Shown piece by piece: positions 6,934 through 16,100 of a stretch of 64,000 bases of DNA (its first letter is position 1; the number at the start of each line of letters is the position of its first letter). Location: contig CAYYPH010000002.1 of assembly GCA_964473485.1 (NCBI GenBank), positions 1-64,000 on the forward strand. The letters run 5' to 3'. Made by a program: the position numbers and the translations under genes. This DNA comes from CAIVAT01 sp964473485. Its GTDB lineage: Bacteria; Bacteroidota; Bacteroidia; Bacteroidales; FEN-979. The notes below the pieces were generated by a model. It was not told where the DNA came from. It ran no database searches and was given only the letters and a program-made list of their open reading frames with translations.

Positions 6934-8952
6934 CTAGGATACTTTCACATACGTCATCTCGCACCCCTTGCACAACCGCTTCTCTTGATAATACTCGGCA
7001 ATGTCATACCATCCGTTGGTCTTTTGATAAATATCTAGTCCCCTGCCAAGCACGATTTTCCAGCCATTGTCCAAAACAATCGATCGATCATGAATGTTTT
7101 CAATAAATTCGTAAGTAAAAATAATCCCAAGGGATTCGAGTGATTCTGTTATATCTCGAAATGCACCCTTGGAATTTTGCATATAGATTTCATTGTTATT
7201 CGTGATTAGATGAAGTTTAACCTCTTTAAGATTACCTTTCTTTATAGCGACCAACTTTGCGAATTCCATAAAATTCCTCAGTTGGTAAGGCAACCTAATA
7301 TATGGATCGGTAACAACTATATGCGTTGCTCCAATTAGATATTCACCGAAGAGAATTTCATATGATATACCAGATTGGTTGTCTCGGATAATTTTCTGCC
7401 CCTCTTTTAACACCGTTGCATCCTTTTCTTGCTCACTTTGGGTTACAAGTTTCTCCTCTTCTTGCATTGGTCCTTCTTCTTCCAAACCAAGTGCTTCCTT
7501 GTTTTCAATATACTCTAAGGTATGGATATAAGTCTTTTTTCTTGTTCTCTTGTTAGTGTAGGAGAAGTCCACATGCTCGAAGGTTTCATCCATTTTGCGC
7601 AACTGGTCTTTTACCCTTTTTCTGTTTTCAATCGCAAATTCGAGAATTGATTGGGCTTCCCCTTCTGTATACTCTCCGTCGGGGAATATTATTTTAATCA
7701 GTCCAGAAAATGTTTTTGCAATAGAAGTTTTATCACGAGTAGTGATGGTATCTGATAAAGTAAAGAACTTTGCGTATTCGTTTGTTCGGTCATCTTTCCT
7801 CATTTCCTTTAAGATTTCCGCCAGATAATCGACAATGAATCCATAATTATCCGTAAACATCTCATTTCGCAGTTTCTGTACTTCCCATCCTGCTAAATAA
7901 CAATGAAGCCTGTCAAGAAATGCTGAGTCATAGTACTCTTTAGGCAAGGCATCAAACAAGTTACTATGCTTAAGCATATATGGTACTGGATGTTCTGTAT
8001 TGCCAATGAATGCCATTGATGCTGCTGCCCCGATCAATTCTTTTCCACGACTAAAAGATCTATTGGCCATGTAGTTCTTCATAATGTCCACCAGCCCTTT
8101 GTCAACTTTTTTGGATTTACCTCCAAACTCGTCATATGCCACTACGTCCCAATACCCTACTAGTCCAATGTCCCCATTTGAATTGTTAACAAATAGTTTC
8201 GCCTTGGATACCTCGCCACCTGAGATTAATATGCCATGAGGAGACATCTCTGAATAGATATGACTCTTCCCAGTACCTTTGGGTCCCAATTCTATGAGGT
8301 TGTAATTATTTTCGCAAAAAGGGATCAACCGCGCAATTTGAATAAGTTTTGAACGATATGTAAACTCCTCTGGATTTAATCCAATGGACTGCATTAGTAA
8401 GTTGATCCATTCTTCAGTGGTAAATTGCTTACGCAATTCTTTAAATTCTAGGACATCAACATTTGAAATCTGAATAGGTTTAAGGCTCTCGATAATCCAA
8501 GGTGAAACATCCCTCTCCTCCGATACTTCATAGCCCATTGTTATAAGGCACCATACACCACCAGAAAGTAATTTTGGATTCCGCTTCACAATATCTTCAT
8601 TGATAGCCACCTTGATTATGCCAAGATTCGCAAAATAGGTTTCATAAAAATCTCTTTTATCATTCAACTTAACCGAAACCTTGTCGATGATCCGATGGGA
8701 TTTGGTATCGCGGATGTTGGCTTTGATCAACTGGGCTTCATCACGGTGTACAAAATGCTTGGCGATGATGCTTTTAACCGTTTCTACCCCCTGAACGATG
8801 GTTTCTTGATCATCCGTGGCGCAATATTGACCCAGTAGATACTCCAACACATAAGTGGGAACAATGGCATTGCCTTTGACCAATTTTGTAAGGTCTTTGC
8901 GGACAACCTTTCCAGCGAAGTGCTGGTTTATTTTCTTATCCAGTTCATTCAT
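6934..8952 (-). CDS. brxL: BREX ATPase BrxL with MITD1-type C-terminal domain
   Basis: 672-aa last gene of the BREX operon. Residues 1 to about 190 match the BrxL N-terminal region. An AAA+ core follows, with Walker A GPKGTGKSH near residue 224 and Walker B-like VVAYDEFGG near residue 270. Canonical BrxL ends in a Lon-protease-like domain. Here residues from about 525 to 672 instead match the C-terminal phospholipase-D-like domain of eukaryotic MITD1: GATHIVVTDPYIR, a helix, VKLHLIT, SLESLGI, then IHDRSIVLDNGWKI and GRGLD. BrxL is known to form DNA-binding barrels needed for phage exclusion. The swap suggests a different output or localisation (inference). Two bases separate it from pglZ. Confidence 0.9.
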   Translation of the reverse strand: MNELDKKINQHFAGKVVRKDLTKLVKGNAIVPTYVLEYLLGQYCATDDQETIVQGVETVKSIIAKHFVHRDEAQLIKANIRDTKSHRIIDKVSVKLNDKRDFYETYFANLGIIKVAINEDIVKRNPKLLSGGVWCLITMGYEVSEERDVSPWIIESLKPIQISNVDVLEFKELRKQFTTEEWINLLMQSIGLNPEEFTYRSKLIQIARLIPFCENNYNLIELGPKGTGKSHIYSEMSPHGILISGGEVSKAKLFVNNSNGDIGLVGYWDVVAYDEFGGKSKKVDKGLVDIMKNYMANRSFSRGKELIGAAASMAFIGNTEHPVPYMLKHSNLFDALPKEYYDSAFLDRLHCYLAGWEVQKLRNEMFTDNYGFIVDYLAEILKEMRKDDRTNEYAKFFTLSDTITTRDKTSIAKTFSGLIKIIFPDGEYTEGEAQSILEFAIENRKRVKDQLRKMDETFEHVDFSYTNKRTRKKTYIHTLEYIENKEALGLEEEGPMQEEEKLVTQSEQEKDATVLKEGQKIIRDNQSGISYEILFGEYLIGATHIVVTDPYIRLPYQLRNFMEFAKLVAIKKGNLKEVKLHLITNNNEIYMQNSKGAFRDITESLESLGIIFTYEFIENIHDRSIVLDNGWKIVLGRGLDIYQKTNGWYDIAEYYQEKRLCKGCEMTYVKVS

Positions 8953-8954
8953 AA

Positions 8955-11450
8955 TTACATATCGTCAAAATCGTTCGTGAATGAAATATTCAGTGTATAG
9001 GTGTATTCCTTGTATTGCTTCCACTTGCTGGTGCCTTCAACGGGTTCTTCCAAAACCAGTTTGATGCGCTGGTTCTTATATTTGCCGCTGGCTTTGCTGC
9101 TCAAATGAAAGCGGTGCTTCACTTCTCGCATCCGTTCGGTGCCTTCCATAACATCAAACAGATAAGTGAACTGATCACTTAGCATTTCCCCGTCAGCGGC
9201 GTATAGGGCGCTTCTGATCTCACGTGGCAGGACTTTATCGCTAACCAGATCGGTTTGCAGGAAGGAAACCGCCAGAATGTTTGTAGTGATCTTGTCGGTG
9301 GATTTGATGATGTCCACATCCACCTGTCGGGTGGTGTCCTGCCGCTTTTTGGTGACCTTGAGCAGCGGTATGACGATCTCCTGCAATGTTGCCCCACCGT
9401 GCACATACCGCGATCCTGCGCCCTTAATTCGCGTCCTGTTGATGGATTTGGGAATGAGCACTTCGGCATCACCCGAAAGGTTCAATTGCTCGGCGGTGAA
9501 ATGCTTGTTGCTGGCAGCCCCTTTAAGGTTTTTGCCGATAACATATCGGCGGGATTCCTTCCATATATCCCCCGAAATTTCACCGATGGAAAAATCGCTT
9601 TCTTCCACTTCGTTATTTTGGTATAGGAATCCGTGATCGGCGGTGATGAACATATTGTTGCCGTTCATATTGGCGATCTTCTTTAACAAATCCATTAAAA
9701 ACTCGATTTCCTGTTCGACGGATTCAAATACCTTTTCTTCCGATGTCTTATCATCACCGATCTTGTCAATGCGGTTGTGGTAGATGTATATCAGATCATA
9801 CTGCTTGACAAACTCACGACCGTCTGTGGCGGAGTTCATCTTCATAAAATCTTCTGCGTTGATTGCTGTTGCCCGTACCCCAGAATTGTGCTCCAATATT
9901 TTACCACGTGCCTGAACGCCTTGGGTGGAACTGCCGTCAATCAACACGTATTCCGATTCTGTCTGGAAGGACAATGTCTTGTTGGGCAGCAGTGCCGCCA
10001 TTCCCAGTTGGGTGTAAGAAGGTAGGGTGGAAACAATATGTTCCAGTTCGCCTTCAAAGCGCTTTTCCGCCTGAATCTTTTTTAGACATTCCTTCCCGCA
10101 TTCGTAGCGAAATGCATCAGAAATGATCACAAATAAGCGTTGACCCTTGCTAACAAATGGCTGCACGTGGTCGGCAAAGAACCTGCCCTGAGCGACCTTA
10201 TAATGGTTGTACCATTTGTCGGTGCTGTCAATGACCTTCTGCCAGCGGTTGCCATAATCCAGCAACCAATCGTTGCAGTACACCTTCTCTACCTTTTCGG
10301 TAAGCGGTTGCAGTACTTTGTTCTGCTTTGCCCTGCGGTAATGGTAGATGTATTTGCGGTAATGGTAATCAATCTGGTAGTGTTTCCCTGCATAGGCGTT
10401 GATGCCTTCATCAAACGAAGCGATTTCAGTCTTGTCAATTTTGCGGATCAGACTGATCATCTGCATACCCATATCCAGACAGGCGTAGAAATCTTCGAAG
10501 TCCCAATACCAGTATTTGTTTTCTCTTTTCTTGGTAAGTTGGCTCAGCCTGTCGGCGGATATGCCTTCTTCACAGATTAGTTCCGCCAGTTCGGATATAA
10601 TTTTCCTGTCGATCAGTTCGAACAGGTCATCTTCTATGACATCGTCAGTGCTGGCATCATTCAGGGCGGACTCTATTTTCAAATCACCCGCAATCTTTTG
10701 GGCAAGGAAGCGATAGGCATCTTTGTAGGATATGGAATCCTTCCACATTGATAATAATATCTTGGACTCCTTGGAGATTCCCATGCGCTTGCCGATGGAA
10801 AAATTGTTATTGAAAACCTCTAATAAGAAATCATAAATGGTGGGTTGCTCATTGGCATAACCGTACTTTCGGGAAATCTCCTTCCAGTAAAACGTTTTAA
10901 GGTTATAGCGTTCCAGTTCCCTGTCATAGCGTTCGTTGCCGTCGTTAAATGCCGATGCGTGAATCTGGATGAATGAAACAAGGCTGACATTATCAGTGTT
11001 GAACAGCACCGCAAGCATTTTGTACCGTATGGCTTGGACATCATCTTCCTTGCCCAGCAGGTCTCTCAACATAGCCCTGCGATCCTTGCTTTTGAAAAAT
11101 TCTATGTGTTCGGCAATGAGCGTGGTGAAATCATAATCCAGTTCGAGTTCTTGGGCAAACATCGCTTCCTGTTTGGTCTGGAACACGTAATGCGCTAATT
11201 CCATATCAAGCAACCAGTTTTCCGAATGAACGGGCTTTTTGGCGGGGATGTATAGCAGAAATTGCTGGCACGGCTTCTGCTTGTTGGTCAAAAATTTGAC
11301 GTAGAACTCATTTTTGTCAACTACAACCTTTTCAACGGATTCCATTGCCAATTTGTCGAATTCTTCCCTAAGTTCGGCGCCTTCGTCATACCAGAGGATG
11401 ATGCGGTGCTTGGCGAATAGTTTTGTTAATGCTTCTTCTATCTTGCTCAT
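8955..11450 (-). CDS. pglZ: BREX type 1 phosphatase-like protein PglZ (type A)
   Basis: 831 aa, normal length for PglZ type A. The alkaline-phosphatase-superfamily core shows FVIISDAFRYECG around residues 440-455 (metal-ligand Asp) and FITADHGFLYQN around residue 602 (DHG metal-binding motif). A beta-rich C-terminal region follows VIPKSINRTRI and VHGGATLQEIVIPLL, as in the family. PglZ is essential in studied BREX systems and interacts with the methyltransferase PglX. The gene lies 21 bp downstream of the inserted nuclease-like gene and 2 bp upstream of brxL, within one minus-strand operon. Confidence 0.95.
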   Translation of the reverse strand: MSKIEEALTKLFAKHRIILWYDEGAELREEFDKLAMESVEKVVVDKNEFYVKFLTNKQKPCQQFLLYIPAKKPVHSENWLLDMELAHYVFQTKQEAMFAQELELDYDFTTLIAEHIEFFKSKDRRAMLRDLLGKEDDVQAIRYKMLAVLFNTDNVSLVSFIQIHASAFNDGNERYDRELERYNLKTFYWKEISRKYGYANEQPTIYDFLLEVFNNNFSIGKRMGISKESKILLSMWKDSISYKDAYRFLAQKIAGDLKIESALNDASTDDVIEDDLFELIDRKIISELAELICEEGISADRLSQLTKKRENKYWYWDFEDFYACLDMGMQMISLIRKIDKTEIASFDEGINAYAGKHYQIDYHYRKYIYHYRRAKQNKVLQPLTEKVEKVYCNDWLLDYGNRWQKVIDSTDKWYNHYKVAQGRFFADHVQPFVSKGQRLFVIISDAFRYECGKECLKKIQAEKRFEGELEHIVSTLPSYTQLGMAALLPNKTLSFQTESEYVLIDGSSTQGVQARGKILEHNSGVRATAINAEDFMKMNSATDGREFVKQYDLIYIYHNRIDKIGDDKTSEEKVFESVEQEIEFLMDLLKKIANMNGNNMFITADHGFLYQNNEVEESDFSIGEISGDIWKESRRYVIGKNLKGAASNKHFTAEQLNLSGDAEVLIPKSINRTRIKGAGSRYVHGGATLQEIVIPLLKVTKKRQDTTRQVDVDIIKSTDKITTNILAVSFLQTDLVSDKVLPREIRSALYAADGEMLSDQFTYLFDVMEGTERMREVKHRFHLSSKASGKYKNQRIKLVLEEPVEGTSKWKQYKEYTYTLNISFTNDFDDM

Positions 11451-11471
11451 TTTTTATTATAAAACAGTAGA

Positions 11472-12491
11472 TTAAAACGGGTACTCATAAACAAAAAGAA
11501 TATTGATGCCAAATAGATTTTCAAAAAGAGCATTAGTAATATTTAGGGCTTCAAAATTATTTTCTTTCTTTGCTTCTTTAAGTGTTTCTATCAAATTATC
11601 AATCGTTTCTAACGGTTTACGTTTGAGAAATGATTGATCATCGACAGTATCTATCCCTAAAGAAATTCTTTCCAATTTAGAGAGTTTTGCTTTTCTTATT
11701 TCTTTCTGGAAATTTACATTAATGTAATCATCCACTGATTCAATCAGTTCATTTCTGACATCATTTAAGGTTTTAGATTTCTTATCACCTTTGAATCCTT
11801 TTTTTAAAGTTTCAATAGCATCAGGAATAATATTATCAATTGTATTTGCGTGTTCATTAGATAATTCCTTTGGTTCAGAATGAAATGAAACTTTATAATC
11901 GTTGTTAAATGCATAAGAATGTTGGTATTCACCAGAATCTATTTTACTATGTGGTTTAATATATATAACATTGTTTAAAAACGGCATATCATCAAATTTG
12001 AACCTTTCTTTATGAAAATCTCTTCCAATCCCTTCAAAAAGTTTGTAATAATATTCTGAAAGAAATTCTTCCCCGCTTAACCATTTTCTTAGATATAGAT
12101 TTAATCGTTCCCTGCTTATGAACAAAGGAGCCACATAAAAGGAGTAATTTTCTTTATCCTTTTTATATAATATATTGTGTTGAATAAAATCTGACCCGCT
12201 TTTATGCAGCTTAAATCCAAATACTTCTTTTTTATTATCATCAATATTTAGTTTATGCTTCCTTTCAGTAAGTATTGAATCACTTGGTCTTTGCGAGCGT
12301 TTAAATTGAAAATAAAAGGGAACGCCTTTGGTATTTTCAAATATCCAATCCGCACCCTGTTTTTTTTCCATATGAAGTGAAGGTATGTATAGCCGCAAAT
12401 CGCTCCTACTCTTAAAAAGACTAAAGTATGCTGCCATAACTGCACACTGGAATTCTATTTCAATAAAATCAACTCGGCTATCATAACTCAT
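11472..12491 (-). CDS. PD-(D/E)XK nuclease-like protein inserted in the BREX operon
   Basis: 339-aa protein not part of the core BREX set. Its N-terminus fits a minimal PD-(D/E)XK fold of the kind seen in DUF4365-like proteins: Glu11/Glu13 on the first helix, then QGADWIF with Asp48, then FYFQFKRSQ with Gln62-x-Lys64 in place of E-x-K. The C-terminal part is helical and Lys/Glu-rich. Codon use is clearly more AT-rich than in brxC, pglZ and the ends of pglX, suggesting later acquisition. It starts 3 bp after pglX and ends 21 bp before pglZ, so it is co-expressed. A DNA-cleaving add-on restricted by PglX methylation is plausible but is inference from motif and position. Confidence 0.65.
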   Translation of the reverse strand: MSYDSRVDFIEIEFQCAVMAAYFSLFKSRSDLRLYIPSLHMEKKQGADWIFENTKGVPFYFQFKRSQRPSDSILTERKHKLNIDDNKKEVFGFKLHKSGSDFIQHNILYKKDKENYSFYVAPLFISRERLNLYLRKWLSGEEFLSEYYYKLFEGIGRDFHKERFKFDDMPFLNNVIYIKPHSKIDSGEYQHSYAFNNDYKVSFHSEPKELSNEHANTIDNIIPDAIETLKKGFKGDKKSKTLNDVRNELIESVDDYINVNFQKEIRKAKLSKLERISLGIDTVDDQSFLKRKPLETIDNLIETLKEAKKENNFEALNITNALFENLFGINILFVYEYPF

Positions 12492-12494
12492 AGA

Positions 12495-15400
12495 TCATAT
12501 GATTTTAGTATTATCAATCCAATCAAACTTCCTGACCTTATCTTTGGTCTTTTTGTCGTTCAAGCCGCTGACCTCTTTCAGAGCGTTGCCAAACTTGTTA
12601 TAGTTCACCAGAACCCCATCATCCAAGTCAATGGATATTCGTTCCGTCGCAAGGGGGAATAACACTTCACGTTCATATTCTTGCAGTTCAATCAGCATTT
12701 TGTCTATGGTGTCGGTTTCCTTGATGGCCTTGGTCTTTTCCGATGGTGATCCGCTGACCTGAACCCGCTGAAGATGTTCCCTACGAGTATGAAGTTTGCC
12801 GATGAACTCTTTAAGGTATTTATTCAAGATATTGCTGACGGTGTCGGGGGTGTAACGGTGCATATAGATCAATGCGTTGAATGAACCCTTGGGGGAAGAA
12901 AACATCCAGTATATCGGGCGCTTTTTATATCGCTGGATATGGTCTGTGTAGAAATCCCTGATGAAATAACTGCGGATATCCTTGCCGATCTGCTCTTCAA
13001 TGAAAGCGAGGTTCTTGTTGAAATTCTTATCGCCAAACGTTACTTTCAGGAATTGGTGGAACCTTCCCACGATGTCATCTTCGAACCATTCATTGTCCAG
13101 TATCGGTATAATATTATCTGCATCTGGCAGAAATGAGCATTCCTGTTCAGATTTGCCAATTTTATGGAGGTATTCTTGCAGGGTTTCGCCCTGATTGGCT
13201 AAAATCAAACCTTCTTTGTCAAGACTGTAGCGCCCGAACATACAACCAACGGAATAACTGATGAATTGTGCTATTATTTGTTGCGGGATAAAAGGCAATT
13301 TAAGTTCGTGGTAGTTCAGGACTTCTTGGGTTTTTGGATCGCGAACAATTTTTTTGTTAAGATCGACCAGTGATTCCTTATCCATTTCATTTTGAAAAAT
13401 AGATATTTTCTCTAATTGCACATAAGGTTTCATTTCATTTCCTAAACCATACAGATTAATAAACAATTGGTTTAATTGTTCTTCAATCTTATGGCTTTGA
13501 ATAAATTTATATTGCCAAAATTGTTTGTTAAACTCATAGGATTCTTCAAAATCAATATTTTTTTGTTTGTTATTGTGAATAAGGGAATTGCCTTTAAAAT
13601 CCCACGCATTCTCGTGTGAATCCCAGTACAGTTGAGCGTTTTCAATTGCAGTTGAGACACTTTTTATTGGAATGGTTTCTGATATTACTGTTGGTATACC
13701 ACCAATATCACCTATTTGAATATTTAGTGTTGGGTTTATGGCTTTCAACAAAGCTTGTGAAACACAACTATTTAATAATCCTAAAACTTTGATTAATAAA
13801 TTAATATCAGGTGAATGACAAATTGCTGCTGCATCATCAAACAGAAATCCTCCCGCACAAAACCTCGCTGAAAAATCGCTACTCGTGATTTTCGACCAAG
13901 TAACAGCCTGCTTGAATGAATAACCTAAATTTTGTGGTCTTGATTTTAGCTTCCCTTCTTTGTTTTTAAAATTTCTAATCTCACACCCATCATTATACCA
14001 ATTAATTACGTAATCATAATTACCATACCACTTACAAAACTCACCACCCTTATTAATGGGAAACCATTTTCTGTTCTTATTGATCTGATTAGGATATGAG
14101 AAGCTATTAGTAGTAACCTCAGTCCATAACCTTAAAAATCTATCATTATCTGATGTGGCAAGCCCTTTTCGAGTTTCAGTTAATTCCTCTAATTTAGGAT
14201 TGCTATTAAACGCATTTAAAGCATTTTCGCTCAACCAATATCCAATAGAACAACTTGAAATTCTCATAAAATCCTTTTGATTGGCAGTATAAAACCAACC
14301 ACAGTTTGGATTTTTTATGGCTTCAATGGTTTTGAAGCGTTTTATTTCAGAATTCTCAAAATCAACTAATCTAATAAATGTGCCATCACTTTTTATATTG
14401 TTACATAATAATGTGAATGCAGCATTCTGAACTACTTCTCCGCCAATCTCAGGGAATGTCCTTGTCCCTAAATGTAAAAGTGTATCAAAAAAGCAATCTT
14501 GAATTAGTTTCATTCTTAGTTTTTCATAACTACTTAAAAACATCCAACTATGCTGGTTGATCATTCCAAGAAAACCTTTGTCATATAACATCTCCAACCC
14601 ACATTCCATAAAGCAAGCCATCAAGTCTGATTTGCTATCAGGGTAACTTGTTCTGGTAAAATCGGATAATTCATTATTCATATTGCCACTACCCATATAA
14701 GGCGGATTCATAACAACACAATGGTATTTTTTAGCAATTATCATTAGATGATTCAGTGTTTCAATCAATTTATCAATGTCAATCCTCTGAAACACATCAG
14801 CATTTGGCAACAATTGCTTCAACCTTTCACCGACTTGCTGTATTTCCTTCGGGTGAGATTGTGGAATGATTAATGATCCGAAGTTGGTGGCTTGGTGCAT
14901 TTGGTTCAGATCGTGGATCAGTTCATCTGAAACCCTATTATTAAGCAAACGCATCGTTTCTTTTATCTCACCACTTGTAAGCGGTAAATCCTGAAAACAT
15001 AAGACGTTTGGCGTGATATCTTTCTTGAATACCCTGCGCTGGTATTCTCGCGCTTTCATCATCAATGCAAGCGATGTGAGTTGCGCCGCACGTTCATCTA
15101 TTTCATAGCCGTAAAGGTTCTTTTCAATGATCAACTTCGGAATGTCGCTGGTGTTATACCCCTGTTCTTCATATATCTTGGTGAACAAATCAAACCCATA
15201 CACCAAGATATGTCCGCTGCCGCTGGCGGGATCAAGCAATCTAATTTCTTCTGGCGAACTGACCTTCAAATAGTCGTCTGCGGTGAGCGATGCCGATTCT
15301 ATGAAATAGGGCATATGCTCCCTAAGTCGGGATTTGGGATTGTTCTGCAACCAGAGTTTCCCCACCGTATTCTGCACCATATATTCCACGATCCAACGCG

Positions 15401-16097
15401 GTGTGAACAACTGCGTTGCCGCAGGGATATCTTCTTTTTTCACTCTCCCGTTTGAAGCGAAAACTTCATCTTTCTTCTCCGAAATATAAAACTGGTACAA
15501 CCACCCGATGATTTCTACATTCTTGCAGTCATCAGTTGCCATTCCATTTCGAACCAGCGTTATGATGGAAAAGTCACTTGTTAAATCATCTGGCATCAGC
15601 AATTCCGTATAATCATTGATTTTTTCAAAAAGGAATGGGAAGGTGCTATGCAGGTGGTTGCAGGATGCTATCAGCAGCTCCTTATACGCTTCATTCTGAG
15701 GATTGGTACTGGGAAGGCGGTTGTCTAAGAGATCATACACCTTTTGCCTGTTCAACCGCAGTTCTTCGGGTATGTTTCCCCTTTTGGCTTCGTCCAGCAG
15801 TTCTGGCAGCGTATAACCGTCCTTTGGTGTGATGACACGGATGCCCAAGGGCTGATAGTCGTTGGCATCCATAAAACGCAATGCCATCAAACGGTTAAAC
15901 CACGTGTAGGCGACCTTTTCTATTAACTGCTGCTTGGTGGTTCTGTTCAGTTCTTCCCGCAGTTGCTTTAATTGACCAGCCTGTTCGCGCAGCACAGCCG
16001 TATCCGCGGTCAACACAAAGGACAGTTTCGCCCCGACCTGTTCAATCAGTTTTATTCGCGCTTCCTGCGCAAATTTTTTTAATTGGTTCGTGTTCAT
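12495..16097 (-). CDS. pglX: BREX type 1 adenine-specific DNA methyltransferase PglX
   Basis: 1200 aa. SAM-binding motif I is DPASGSGH near residue 290, and the catalytic N6-adenine motif NPPY lies near residue 464. The N-terminal helical region, RWIVEYMVQNTVGKLW segment and C-terminal coiled region fit the BrxX/PglX family. The enzyme methylates the host genome at one asymmetric site, marking self DNA. Base composition is mosaic: roughly residues 450-905 (13,380-14,760), where the target-recognition part lies, is much richer in A and T than either end, suggesting exchange of specificity segments. It starts 3 bp after brxC and the inserted nuclease-like gene follows 3 bp downstream. Confidence 0.95.
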   Translation of the reverse strand: MNTNQLKKFAQEARIKLIEQVGAKLSFVLTADTAVLREQAGQLKQLREELNRTTKQQLIEKVAYTWFNRLMALRFMDANDYQPLGIRVITPKDGYTLPELLDEAKRGNIPEELRLNRQKVYDLLDNRLPSTNPQNEAYKELLIASCNHLHSTFPFLFEKINDYTELLMPDDLTSDFSIITLVRNGMATDDCKNVEIIGWLYQFYISEKKDEVFASNGRVKKEDIPAATQLFTPRWIVEYMVQNTVGKLWLQNNPKSRLREHMPYFIESASLTADDYLKVSSPEEIRLLDPASGSGHILVYGFDLFTKIYEEQGYNTSDIPKLIIEKNLYGYEIDERAAQLTSLALMMKAREYQRRVFKKDITPNVLCFQDLPLTSGEIKETMRLLNNRVSDELIHDLNQMHQATNFGSLIIPQSHPKEIQQVGERLKQLLPNADVFQRIDIDKLIETLNHLMIIAKKYHCVVMNPPYMGSGNMNNELSDFTRTSYPDSKSDLMACFMECGLEMLYDKGFLGMINQHSWMFLSSYEKLRMKLIQDCFFDTLLHLGTRTFPEIGGEVVQNAAFTLLCNNIKSDGTFIRLVDFENSEIKRFKTIEAIKNPNCGWFYTANQKDFMRISSCSIGYWLSENALNAFNSNPKLEELTETRKGLATSDNDRFLRLWTEVTTNSFSYPNQINKNRKWFPINKGGEFCKWYGNYDYVINWYNDGCEIRNFKNKEGKLKSRPQNLGYSFKQAVTWSKITSSDFSARFCAGGFLFDDAAAICHSPDINLLIKVLGLLNSCVSQALLKAINPTLNIQIGDIGGIPTVISETIPIKSVSTAIENAQLYWDSHENAWDFKGNSLIHNNKQKNIDFEESYEFNKQFWQYKFIQSHKIEEQLNQLFINLYGLGNEMKPYVQLEKISIFQNEMDKESLVDLNKKIVRDPKTQEVLNYHELKLPFIPQQIIAQFISYSVGCMFGRYSLDKEGLILANQGETLQEYLHKIGKSEQECSFLPDADNIIPILDNEWFEDDIVGRFHQFLKVTFGDKNFNKNLAFIEEQIGKDIRSYFIRDFYTDHIQRYKKRPIYWMFSSPKGSFNALIYMHRYTPDTVSNILNKYLKEFIGKLHTRREHLQRVQVSGSPSEKTKAIKETDTIDKMLIELQEYEREVLFPLATERISIDLDDGVLVNYNKFGNALKEVSGLNDKKTKDKVRKFDWIDNTKII

Positions 16098-16100
16098 CTT

